A stretch of DNA of 64,000 bases from Burhinus oedicnemus. Lineage: Eukaryota; Chordata; Aves; Charadriiformes; Burhinidae. A program made the position numbers and the translations under genes. Shown piece after piece: positions 1 to 12,600 of this stretch (position 1 is its first letter; every line of letters starts with the position of its first letter). The notes beneath the pieces were generated by a model. The model did no database searches, was not told where the DNA came from, and saw only the letters and a list, made by a program, of their open reading frames with translations. The stretch is from NCBI GenBank assembly GCA_008921705.1, contig VFFE01007085.1, positions 684,218-748,217 of the forward strand. Reading direction: 5' to 3'.

Positions 1-3000
1 ATTAACAAAATGCTCAACAATCAATCATCTTCTATTAAAATTTAGCTATAGTTAATGCAGTCACAAGTCTGTATCAGTCTCTGCACTCCAGGGACAAGTC
101 AAATACATAATGCAAATCCACCTTACTTCTTCATAACATTAATATTCATTCTATAAAATTTTCATGGTAGGTGAAGTTCTGCACTTTATTTTGTAACAGC
201 AACTCAAGACAGTGATTTTATGTTGGTCCTTTTGTTTGTTTTCTTCCTTCACTAAACACTTAGGTTTCTTGTATCCCTGATCAGGCAAATGCTTTGCCAC
301 CTGCTTACACTAAGCAGGTCTACTGCATCCTATAACCAGTGCTGAAAACACTGAAAGAAAAGAGCTGACTAAAGGACATGCTATCAAAGATAACTCCTCA
401 GTGCTCCACATTCACTATGGCTTTAGAAACCACCTTAATAAAAGGCAAAGTGGCTTCCAACTGTTACCTCTGGTATCTCCAAGAGTAGAGGTGGAACTGC
501 CAAACATGTAAATTCCCTACTTTTAGCTATTGCTAAGACATTGCTGGTTTTTACACTTCTGCAGTGACCTGCAGGAAGTGATCATTTGTAGACTGGATAC
601 TCAGTACTGAATTTCAATGGACTGATTTTAATAAGTCACCACTCTTGGTTCTGGAGGTTAGTGTTCAGCAACTTAGAACTGACTACATGAATACAGCTCA
701 TTTGCTTCAGTGAAAAAATAGCTTAAATTAGTTTAAGTGGCTTTGCACTGCAGTGGATGAAGAATACTCACATGGTTTGTTCTACCATGGAAGTGACACC
801 TCATAGAGAGGTGAGGCTAGCAGCTAGAAAGTGAAAAATTCTTAAGTCCATGTGTTCCGCAGTGAACATCCTTCCATGTCCCAGTGGGCCAAACCACATC
901 AGTGAGTGTGCTGAAGAAACACTTTCTAAACGCTACAATTTGTTTCTGAAGGTCTGTGAGGTTTGTCCCACCTGTTCAGTGTCCAAAACACATAACGGCG
1001 CTCTCTATATTCCCATCTGTTAACAGGTTTACAAAAACGAAGACAAAGCCTTCTGTACAATCCTTCCCTCAGCCATTCTCTACCTGTACTTACATTACTT
1101 TGCTAACTTATTAAATTATTAAGTTGATCCCATATGCACAATGCAAACTTCAGCCCATAAGCTGACAACTTTTTCTGGGATTTACTGTGTTAGAGCCAGC
1201 AGGGCCCTGACTTATCACTGTTGTAACACTGTCTGCAGAAGGACTTGTGTGAGTGCTCTTTAACTTCTGTCAAAATCAGTCTGGATAGTGCAACCCCCCA
1301 GAGCTACATCTTTGATAAGCTGTGGGTAAAAGGCAGAAATAATGAGGTGAGGAAGGACCACCTTTGGCCAGAACAGCTGCTTGAACAACTATCTGTGGCT
1401 GCAGAGCATTTTAACGTGGGATGGTTGCAAGAAACTAAAGAGCTCTCAAATGTTGGTGCCCGATGACATTAGTTAGGATTCAAGACATTTTCAATGTCTG
1501 ATAGCATCCGGGAAGGTTAATGGTCAGTCACCTCACTTGCCATCAATAAGCAAGTAACTTGATTGCTATTTGCGAACATGAGGCAAAGCTTGGAGCTATA
1601 TAATGTTTTGATTTTTATAAACTTGCCTTTCATAAATGTGGGTTTTTGTTAGTTCATTTTTCATTTCAGCTTTTGAGCGTGGAACAACAAACTAACTGAC
1701 TAACCATTAGACTTAGAGAGTACATTAGATTAGATTAATTTTATTAACACCATAGTTACTCATCAGTCCTATGTTACCTAATACTTTTGTTCTGAAAGGT
1801 TGTTTTGAAAATCAGATATTTTCATTTACTGGCAAGGTCTGAATTGAAGAGAAATGTTGTCTTATGCAGCTAACTAACTGAAATTCACGATGCAGCAGCT
1901 ATAAATCAGAACTAAGTAAACAATTTTGTTTAGTGCACAGACATTTTTCTCCATGCTTCAGGGCCTTAATACTGATTTCTTTTATGCTGACCTCGACTCT
2001 TGTCAATTGACTCTCCTGTCACTACCTGCCAGTTTTCCGTAACTGTTCTTGCCACATATACTGTCATTTCTGCTGTATTTTCCAGCTATTCCACAGCGTG
2101 TTTCTTTCTCCTTCCCAACTCTCCTTCTCTGAAAGCCTTGAGGAAACATCTGAATAAAACTCCAAGTGAAGAATAAGTTAATTGCACCTTTTCTTTTGTC
2201 TCCTGAAAAGACTTAGTTTCTATAATGTGTTCATTTAACTTGCTTTGTCTGCTTTTCCCCCCCCCGCCTTTTGTTTTCCTCTGTTTCAAATTAGTCCATG
2301 TTAAGCTGCGTTACTTTTTACTTAATGAGCTAAAACGTTGGGGCAGATATGTTGAGGAGTTTAAGAAATCTGCACTGAATTTTGTGCACAGGTATACTAT
2401 GGTTTTTGAGCGAAAACCAGGTGAAAGACAGCAGCCATATTTAATTTGATAGGGATTTCTCCTGAAACAGTCCAGTTTTTCCCATCCTCCTGAACAGAAC
2501 TATATGAGGTACCTTTTATTTTCCTGTTTTGAGCCAAAGTATGTTCTGAGTTGCCAAACAGAAGAATCAGCGTACAACTAATATTATTCCAAAGTAGATT
2601 GCTGAGTGACATTTTGAATTATGTATTCCTACTATTGTGCCTAACCCCCTTCCAGTCCCTAATTGTGGGTCCCTTTTTGTGCATGTTAAGTGGTTTTTCA
2701 TCCTGACTGAATTCTAATTTTATCTGAACCTTTGCAAGTATGTATGCTAATTATATGAAAAAATCATTTTGCATTCATTTTGAAACTAGAACATGTTTTC
2801 AACAAAATGTTTCCATTTCATAAATGTGAAATTGCAACTACTCCTAGCTTTGTCACTCAAAATGATTATTTTAATGTTATATTTTTTAACATATTTATGA
2901 GATACACATTAAATTTATCATTTGTTTTCTGTAGTTTATAGTAACGTCCTTGTTAATAAGACAAAAATAACCTAAAAAAATACATTTCTAATACAAGTTA

Positions 3001-6000
3001 CAGAATAAAATACAAGACAAAATGAATATACGTTTTTTATTTTAGAGAAATTTTAAGGAATCTCTGTGCAAAAATAGTCCTAGTGTTAATTTTTTATTAA
3101 TTTATTGGAGATGTAATTCCATTTTAATTTTATATATTTAAAATTATCCCACTCTGCTTCTGATTACACACATAATAATAGCTATTATTTTAAAATGAAA
3201 GGAGCCGCAAAGGAGATAGCTTTCCAATTATTTCTTACCTAGTACTGAAAAGGAGGGACAATGAAATACAAATGATCACTTGAAGATTTAAGTGCTTAGT
3301 TATTAAATGATTGAATGTGTAAAGGAAATAACTAATTTTAAAGTCAATTTGAAATGTAATTCCCCATTATGCCATCAGCAATCCAGGCATACTATGATTT
3401 ACCAATGAAAAATTCAGTCTCATATTGGGAAAGAGAAGACCTATGTCATTAGTTGTGCACACCTCATTTGCATTGGTTTTCAACAGAGATAACTTGATGC
3501 AAGCTGAATGGAGTTCATTGTTTTGAACAATTCACAAGTTGTTTAACTTTATTACAGACGTATAACAATAAAAAAAAGAGCTGTTGATGAATGCATTATC
3601 TTTCAATCTGAGTTAAGAAATTTAGGTCCTGCTATTGCTATAGTTCCTTTGTAACTAAACTTCACCTGAAATTCTCATGTAACTATAATTCCTCGTGTTC
3701 ATCATAGAAAACATAAACACTGCAATGTCTTCCCAGTGAAATGGGACAACGTGCTGCAATTTGCCATTTCATGAAACCAAACAATTCTCAGGACCATTGG
3801 AAAAATAAGGCTCTGGAACAATATTCTAATAGGGATACGTTTGATTAATAACCTAAACTGCTTCAAAGAAGAATGCCAATGTAAAATGGGTGATAGTGTT
3901 ACCTGAGAATCGTGATGAGGTTTTTGTGATGGCAGAGGATCCTGACAAGAAGACACAGCCGGGTTCTCCATTCCCATGTCTATAATGCTAGTTTTTACAG
4001 TGAGGAAAATTAACTCAAACACATGTACTCAAGTAGACTATATGTTATAAAAGTTTCTAAGCCACAGAACAAACAGTATTAAATACAACAATGACTAATA
4101 GATGAGAATCTGAAAGGTGTTCAGACAGTAAAATAGTAATTAAAACCTATTTAAACATTTTCCTTGTGAAGTAATGGTACCTTTGAGCAGTATATTATTG
4201 ATTTAATATATTTTTGGCCAGCCTTATTCAGGGCCAAAAGGACAAGCCTAACTCCTAACTTGGCTACTCCTGTCACGAAATTCTGATCTATCAATGCTAA
4301 AGAAGTACTCTCCTGGCATCAGATATGCTAGACAGAAGAATTACCAATATAATTAGGAACTCAATATTGATTTGAGAGCAGTTTAAAAATTGTTAATTGT
4401 ATAAGCTAATTGCTAACAATTAGCATAAACCAGCATGCATGCATAGAAGTCAGTGTGAATCCCATTTTGTTTTTTCTGAGTAATTCAAGAGTTATGATCA
4501 TGGGCTCACAACTGATTTAAATGACATCTCCTTCACTCAGTGATATAATAAAGAGATGGTATAGTATTTATTATTGTGGAACAAAGTCACAAATATTCCA
4601 AGACTTAGAATATTTAGAGTTCTAGTAATTTTTGGAAAATTTTCTGAGTTCTCTAATTGTTATATTAGAAAGCGTAGGGCTTATAAAAAGCAACTTGAGT
4701 ACACAGAATCTTTTTTTTTAAAAGTGTTCAAAAGAACTTTTAACCACAGGCAGACCAGACTTCTTTGAATACTTATCAGTCATTCTGATGGGGCGGTGAT
4801 CTAAGACTGCACTATTCACTGAAGTGGTGATTTTGTCCTGACAACGCATTCACATCTCCTCCTCTGATCCAGCTGAAACACAACCTTTTATTTTTGGTAA
4901 GATCAGTATTTAGTAAGATCAGCAAACTGATCCATGTCACCTTGTGTGCCAGCATGGCAGGGGCAGCAGGCACGTGTGGGCTGGGGCGAGGGGGAAGAAC
5001 TTGCCCCATCAGTGGCCATGACTTTTCAAACTGGCTTAAACTGATTAGGATGCTGTGCCTTTGACGTGGTAACAGCACCTTTCTCTAATCGTGTGAGGTG
5101 TTTCAAACTGAGTTTTGATGCCCTTCTCCTGAAGGTAATATGACCTCTGCCAGAAGAGTCTTTTATTCATCTTCATAGACTGCCAATCCATTGGACTGAA
5201 TTGAAATAAATTAATTGATTGAAACCTACCTGATAGTTTTAAGAAGGTTTCGGTTTGAGGGGTTTTTTTGTTTGCCTGTGTTTTAAGGAATGCTGCCACT
5301 GCTTTCTCGGAAGCAACGCTTGGTAAGGACCCCTAGCTAAAAATCTGCCCCTCTCCTAACTGTGAAGAGAAGAAATATGTGATGTTCCTATCCAGGGAAC
5401 TATGGGGGAGCACTCTACCTTCATAATGAAGAAGGTAGAAACCACCTGAAACCTGTTAAATACATCAGCTAAGAGGTGGCCACTACCTAGCCAACCGAGT
5501 AATCACGGACGGTCTACAGAAACATTTTTTTCACAGCAGTGATCATTTCCCAAGTGCTTCCTAGTCAAAACATATTGTGTAACGGACACAAGGCTTGTTG
5601 TACTTCACATTGTATCAACTAACTCCTTGGGAAGAAGATACTAAACATATGTTCCGCTATGTCTTAGATGCACAGCTTCACATTGCTGTGGTTACACTGA
5701 GAGCAGAGTACTAGACCCATGTTCTGGCTTGGGTATGGCCGCACCAGCTGCAATAGCGATAGCTGCATTTACACAGTATCACTTGGAAAAGGTAAGTGAT
5801 ATCAACTGAAAATGCAAAATAGCAGCAAATAAAAGAACGCTTTAAAAAAGAGCAGAGTTGGGGCAACTTAGAATAGTACATTGCTCCTGCTGGCTTCTCT
5901 GCTCTTCTGGAAGAAATAGTTGCCCCTTTGTAAACCTGAGAGAACACGCACTGTGTCTGCTCTTCAGCTGCCACAGCCTCAAGCTTGGCATACTACCTTA

Positions 6001-9000
6001 AACGGCCATCAATCCCAGTCAAACCTAATGCCTGGACTGTGGGCTGGTGTGGCTGGGAAGCAAACACACTGGTTTTGCTGTAGGTGTGGTAAGCTCCACA
6101 GAGAGGTGCCGCAGAGGGCTGGGGGCACTACCTGCTTAAATTGTTCCAGTATGAATCACCAAAGGTTTCCCGGTGGCACCCTACTTTAAGGCACCTTTAT
6201 GCAGTTCGCTTGCTGCTGTTCATGAGTACAGTAGCCTTCTGCTTGACTCTCATCTGAGGATTAAATTAGCATTGAAGAGCCTGCGGCTTGGTCCCCAGCA
6301 TTTCATGTGGCAAACAAATGGTATGTGTGGTGACCTGGACAATCAAATCGCCTTCACACAGTGATCGCATGTATTTTCTTACCTCCTCTGTCTTTCTCTT
6401 TCAGGGCTTTACCAGCACAATAGCTCTAATGAATCCTCTTCCTGAGAAGGTTGGTATATTCTCATAAGAAGACCAGTAGTGTAAAAGGTCTATTTCTTAG
6501 TTAATTGCTGAAAAACAAGGCACAGAACAAAATTAAAATTGATATTTTTTAGAGGCTCTCATCTAGTTCATCTTCTCTGGCAATTTAATCCATCCTGTTC
6601 ATATATTACCCTTCCTAGTAAGAAGTCTTACCTGAGTTGCCAATTTACTCTTAATTCTAGACTGTACAAATCCATTCTGACTTGTCTAAGGTTATACTTA
6701 GAATCGGCCTATATGCCTATTAAATTTGGCAAAAAAAATCTCTTATTGTCATGGTGGGTGTCAGCCCTTGGGACAAGATAATTCAAACTGGTTTATCTGC
6801 ACCAGTGTAGATATGCCCTGCAACCCTACAGCAAAAGCAGAGGGTGGAGGTTGCACACCAACTGTGCAATGTGACTTAGGACCTCTACACAGTCATGTGA
6901 TGTCCATTTGATCCTGTTCTTGCCACTGAAAATTTAGAGGGATGACAAGTGAACTGTAGCATTTAAAGAGGTTGTCACCTGCAGCTATTTGGTCCTCTAC
7001 CCCTCCTTTTTTATCCTGACCGAGGTTACAACTGCCTCAGGAGAATGGCAGTACAGAACATGTGAATGATCCTCAGCCAGTTTACAGCAGAGTCAGTGAG
7101 CTCAGCGTAAATTTTTGATACAGGTGAACTTAAAATAAACTGTCAGGTTTTGGGCTGACATGGTAACCTGTGGACTTGCATTCGATCCACCTAACTCCTG
7201 GCTGGGAGGTGCGTTTCTGGCTGAGCAGTTGTCGCACAGGTCATGACACTACTTATAATGGACTTAGTTTTGCAAACAGCAGCACACTCTGATAATGTTT
7301 TAATCTCCTAGATCCTCAGTATCCTCTCATGAGAGGCACCCCTCTGTTTTCCCCCATTACCTCCTTTAATCTTTCTTAGGTAAACTGGCTTGGTTAACAA
7401 AACCTGCCAATATGTGGCTATGGATGACAGTAATTTCAGGCACCGCAGACAGACCTAGAAGAGGATGCATGTCCACAAGCTAAGTTCTTAAACTGGGGAG
7501 CAAGAGTGACCAACCTCGGGCAAGATAAAGCATTTCCCAGACACAGTTCTGCATTCTCACCTTTACTGTGGGGATGACAAAGATATGAATGAAGTTGCTA
7601 ATGGCCATGAATTAAAGAACCGCATATCAATGCTGGTTTATTTTGACAGGCCTAAAAACTTTGGGGTTATGGCTGCTTCCCAAAAAGCCTAGCCCATCTT
7701 GCAGTGGAGTGAGCAGACTCAGAAAAGGGGAGAAAGCTAGACCAAAATAGATGACTGTGAGCAAGAAACATTACAGCCACGCCAGCATAAGCCATTCTTG
7801 CTCCTGAGTCAGAGTCCTGTGTGAGAATGAGTCAAATCCCTTAATTGTGGCAGCACAACCACGGAAGATTTCTAGCTATAGCACCTTATTGAGGCTCCTA
7901 AGCAAAGCCTAAAGTAGGAAAAAAATCCCTGTATTTAAAAATTAAACAGCTGACAAGACTGAACCCTTTCAAACAGGAGTAAAACCAGGTTAACATCTAG
8001 AAAAACTGTTACCTTACAGATATGCTTTAGTGAGGAAAACTATCTGAAGACATTTGTCTAAAAAGTCACCTTCCTGCATGTAACCTTTTTTACTTTCCCA
8101 TACTTTGTGCTGCTGGAAAATTCCTGAAGTTCTTTAAAAACAAAAAAGCCGTCAAGATGTGCCTGGATACTGGCTCGTCACTCAGTGATAGTAGTCATTT
8201 CAGACATACGCACACACAGAAAATTGCATATGTAAAATCTATTCAAGCTAGTATGATGAGAAGAAAACCAAAAAAGAACACTGGGAAAAAAAAACGGATG
8301 GAAGAAATATAGTGATTTCGGTAGGCATGCACTGACTGTGTATTTTTTGTAAAATATGAAGGGATAACCAGCCATTTTTTTTTGTGACTATGGGTCACCT
8401 AAACTTGAATGAGTTTTTCATATTCTCATGATTCTGTTTTCCATATGCAAAACTGTCAGTTCTTGAAATATATGTAAATAAGTGTTATTTACAAAGACAG
8501 TCCGGTCATAGATGTAATGAATCCAAATAGATTTAGCCTTAGCTCAGTTCAGTGTTATTTTCCAAGCTCCTCTCTTCACATGCAAGAGTCATGCATTTAG
8601 AACAGGCTGCCTGAGGTCATAGACAGGATTTAACAAGTGCAAGCCTGCTTAAGGAGGCCGATTTGAACTGAGTGGATACAGAGCCTTATTTATGACACAA
8701 ACATAATCTGAATGAAATTGGTTTATGTCTTGTTCGCGTTTAAGAGCACTGTGCTACCCTTATGCAATATTTGCATTGGAAAATAAGAGATTTGCATGGG
8801 AGTGAATCACTAAAATTATTCACAAGGCATTACAGGATTTTACAGTGGATCTTTCATAAGGGAATCAGGATGGATACTGTGCCATTGATTTCAAAATAAA
8901 ATTGGGATGGTATGTGTGAAATTTTGTTACTTTCTTTTAGTAAAAAGACTGTCTCACTATCATTTTGAATTTAAAATACCAAATCTCTTATCTTTCAAAT

Positions 9001-9336
9001 AGTACCTTTTGCTCTGGAAGACTTGCAACCTATCTATCTGCATCGCGGTGTTAGTGCAGGCATTGAACATGGAGAAACGATTTAGGCAGCATGAGAAAGC
9101 AGCGTTTGGAGCACATAAGGTCATCACTTGAATAGGAGGATTTTCTGCTAGCAGCTGGCACTGCTGAATCTGACCAGTGACTGGAAGGCATCATGCCAGA
9201 AGCTAGGACTTAAAAAGATCTTCAGGCTGGGGAGCACAAAACTGAAATGGAGAGGAGCTGATCAGCTTTTTTTCTAGTTTTAAAGATAGGTCAGGGAGGT
9301 GAGTGAGGCAATGATTGATGGGGTTGGCACTTCTGG
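1..9336. other. 5' intergenic DNA, no gene recognised
   Basis: This AT-rich sequence has only short open frames (at most about 106 codons), none with recognisable domains, codon bias or splice structure. It contains homopolymer runs, a small perfect hairpin at 4405-4424, and two stretches (about 3330-3540 and 8640-8870) whose dense octamer and homeodomain-like motifs make them candidate conserved non-coding elements. I see no RNA gene or clearly classifiable transposon. A coding exon of a distant gene cannot be excluded without alignment, but nothing here suggests one. Confidence 0.6.
4405..4424. repeat. Small perfect inverted repeat (8-bp arms, 4-nt loop)
   Basis: GCTAATTG at 4405-4412 and its exact reverse complement CAATTAGC at 4417-4424 flank the loop CTAA. 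Each arm holds a TAAT/ATTA homeodomain-type core. It could be a paired homeodomain site or a chance palindrome in AT-rich DNA. Confidence 0.5.
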
Positions 9337-9603
9337 GTTTGTCTACGGGGGAAAGCTGCACTGAGGTAAATTTAATTAGCTTTGAAGCCAGTATAGTTAC
9401 TGTCATGCCTGTCCATGTTACGTACCTCCTTGGTATAGGAGGACGTTTTTCATTTTCAACCTGTCGGTAATATATTCAAGATAAGTGGGAAAAATCATTC
9501 TTACTCTGTCATAGAAGTGTACACATGAAAGTTTGCACTGGTGCAAAGTTAGGGCCAAATCCATGCCAGGAAAGATTTGTCAAGTAGCCTTCTAGGCAAG
9601 CCC
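9337..9603. mobile_element. Probable old non-autonomous hAT-like DNA transposon (MITE)
   Basis: The left end reads GGGTTTGTCTAC (9337-9348). The right end reads CTAGGCAAGCCC (9592-9603), whose reverse complement GGGCTTGCCTAG matches the left end at 9 of 12 positions. Termini of the form GGGCTTGTCTAC, followed by a body rich in 'gtttaact'-like stretches, are typical of old hAT MITEs shared by turtles, crocodilians and birds. The interior near 9349-9400 (aaagctgcact, ttaattagc, ccagtatagtta) fits that style. No 8-bp target-site duplication is visible. The copy is heavily diverged and about 267 bp long. This is inferred from pattern, without a repeat library. Confidence 0.4.
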
Positions 9604-12600
9604 TCTTAAGACAGGGAGAGCCTGTATAAGCAAGAAAAGTGCTTTACCTATGTAACATACACCAGTGCAAAAGTGCAAAATAAGCTGTACCACTTTTTGT
9701 GTCACACTAAGTGGGTTTCCCCTTGGACTGTTACCCGTACAAAAAGGATGCAAGACAAAGCACCTCACTGGCCATTTGTACAGCTGCCAAGGGTACTTGT
9801 TACGCCAACCTCTACATCTATTTAGACTCACATCTACCTTAGTTTATACCATGCCGTTCTCAAGACTAGTCCTGCATAAAGCCACCACCAGCCAAACTAA
9901 TGACACTTGTCCTATCCATGGTTACTAATCATGTTCTAATGCAACAGTGAACACACAGAACACAGGTAACACAATGTTTTGCAGAGATACCCTAATGGAG
10001 ATGACTCTATTGATTTGGATTTTTCTTTACTGCTAAAAAGATTAATTAATTTATTTTTTTTAACCTCAGAGAAATCAACACACGTCAGCTCTCCTGTGCT
10101 AAAAACATAGTAAAGATAAGGTCCTTTAATTTTGTACTGAGGTGAATTTTCCAAGGTCAGTCCCAGGCAAGAGGACAGGGCTGACCTTGCTGAACTAACC
10201 TTGTGGTAATATTAAGGCATCCAGCACATGGCTGTGTTTCCAGTTTGGCGTATCTGACATATATTAGTGATATTTATGCAAAAATATTGTATCCTTTTTT
10301 TTAGCGGAGAAGACCTAGCCTTTATAATCTGCCTTTTTGTCACCTCAGAAGCAGTTCTGTAGTCCACCCTCCACACAGCACAAAGCTTATCAAAGAGACC
10401 TAAACTCTACATATGACTGAAATTCACTGTAGACTTCTGTATCTATGACAAGTCCTCTGAAAAAGGGAGCAGTATGTCCAGAGTGTTTCGTTATCTTCGA
10501 TGATGCAACCTGCGTTTGGAATAATCATGTCTACACAGTGCTCTGGAATCGCTATGTCTACACAGCTGTTACAACACTGCTGCTTTGCATTCTTGGAAGA
10601 TTCCACAGTTTATTGCTTTGCCCCTCTGTTTTTTTCCATGCTGCTCATTGTGAAAGATCCCACCAGAAGGCAGTGGAGTATTTCCCACGATTTCCCTCAT
10701 TTCATCACAACGTTCGAAGTGAGCTCTGTTTTCAAAGGACTGTTGGGCATCAGGCAAGAAGCACTGAAGACCACTGGGAGGTTCCTGGTGCTATTTGTGT
10801 ATCTTTAGGGACAGGGACATGTGCACAGCTGAAGCTGAGCAGAGACAACTGACTAAACTAACGCATAAAACGGTGAGGCTCAGTGGTGATGCAGAACAGG
10901 GACAGCCAGCAATTTCAACAGAGTTTGGGAATATTAACTTTCAAGCACCTTAAATGGAGAAATTGCCCCGCAACTGTAAGAATGGAACATGTCATAAGAA
11001 TTTCTCTTGGCACAGTGAAATACAGTCATCCATTTTCATCTGAAGGCTCACCATTCTCATGCGGTAGCCATTTCTGCAGAAAGAAATCCACAGGAAAAAT
11101 GGTCAGGATTATTGTGAAGGAGTTATGTGCAACAACTAAAAAACTGTCTGTCTTATATGAGTTGGCAATGCATAGGCATTTATTGATGAGTTTAAGTATT
11201 TGAAGGTAGCTAATTGTGTTTAGGTCATTAATGTGACTGATCAGGCTATTCTCACTTCAGATCGTACCTAACAGAAGGCAGCATTTTTCTATGATGCAGC
11301 AAAGACAGATGATCACCATGGGAGACTTACTAATATTAGAATGATGTGACGGGTAGGTCCAAGAAACCTACATTTTTAGAAACGCTGGGCTATTTAATAC
11401 TTTTTTTTTCTTTAAGGGCAAATATAGAAAACAATAGGGCTATGATTATTATGAAGCCTTTCACTGGATGCTTAACTAAAGAAAGGCTCATTTATACCCA
11501 ACCAAGTGGGGTGATTTTAGATTGCACGTTAACAATACTCAAAAACTGGATGCTTGATCGGCAATATCTGCCTCATACGAGAATTATTTCCTCTGTGTTA
11601 TGAAGATTCTTTCACAGCAAAATAAACAGAGAAACACTGAGACACTTTGAGTAGTAAAAAAAGAAGTGATGGTACACTCCTCCATCTGATCAGGAAGACA
11701 ACAGTCAGGGATGCCCAACAATTCAAATGTGAAATGAGTGCAGATTTGTGAACAAAATGGATGCCCTCTTAGGGCAGGAGTAGGGAAATTCATATACATG
11801 AAGGGTTTTAATATATCACACACAGGGATTTTATTGAATTCTGCAAAGCTTTTTATATAATCAAGCAATGTTATGGAAATAATCTCAGAAGATATGTTAG
11901 TTAGGGCGAGAGAGCAGGGAGTATTCTGTGGAACAGTACCAATACACTTTCTCTTTGGGCAAATGAATGAGTTTATGGGGTCTCACACTATGCACATTTT
12001 ATTTGTTGCTTTGCAATGTGGAATGTGGAAGGACAAACTTGTACCTGCAAACTGATGTTAGAAGATGCTACCTTGGTAGATATGTTGTTAGAGAAAGGCT
12101 ATCAGACACAGAAAGCAGGATTTTGTCTTTGAAAAAAGCGTATTTAGACTTACCTGCTCTGTCTCCTGCAAAAGCTGTTTCTGAAGGATCATGACCATTT
12201 TCCTCTACTCTCTCTCTCCTCTTCATCATGCTAAATTTAACTTTCTTTCCATTTCTCCATCTTTTTATCACTCTGTTCTGTTGTGTACACAAGATCAGTA
12301 AACATGCCATCCCATGATTTCCTTTCCTTCTTGCGTAGATTGGACAGGTGTTCATCCAGCGTAGGCACCTGCGGCCATTGTTGCTGCAATGTGGCATGGG
12401 TGGGAAAGATAAAAAGGAACAGGTAGTCATTCCCTAGAAATAGCCTCTGTGCCAAGAATAATAAAATATTGCTCTTTCCTTAATTGCACAATATCCATTC
12501 CAAAATAGAGTACTATCTTTGCCTGAAGATTTCTTTTCTAATACCTGTAGGTCAGTATAAAGCCATCTGTTAAATAAACATGATTTTGCAGTCACCAAAA

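Noticed and set aside
10445..10852. 135-codon + strand frame
   Set aside because: No recognisable domain, a second open frame overlaps it on the same strand, and there is no splice or codon-bias support. It contains a short ATGTCTACACAG repeat suggestive of transposon debris.
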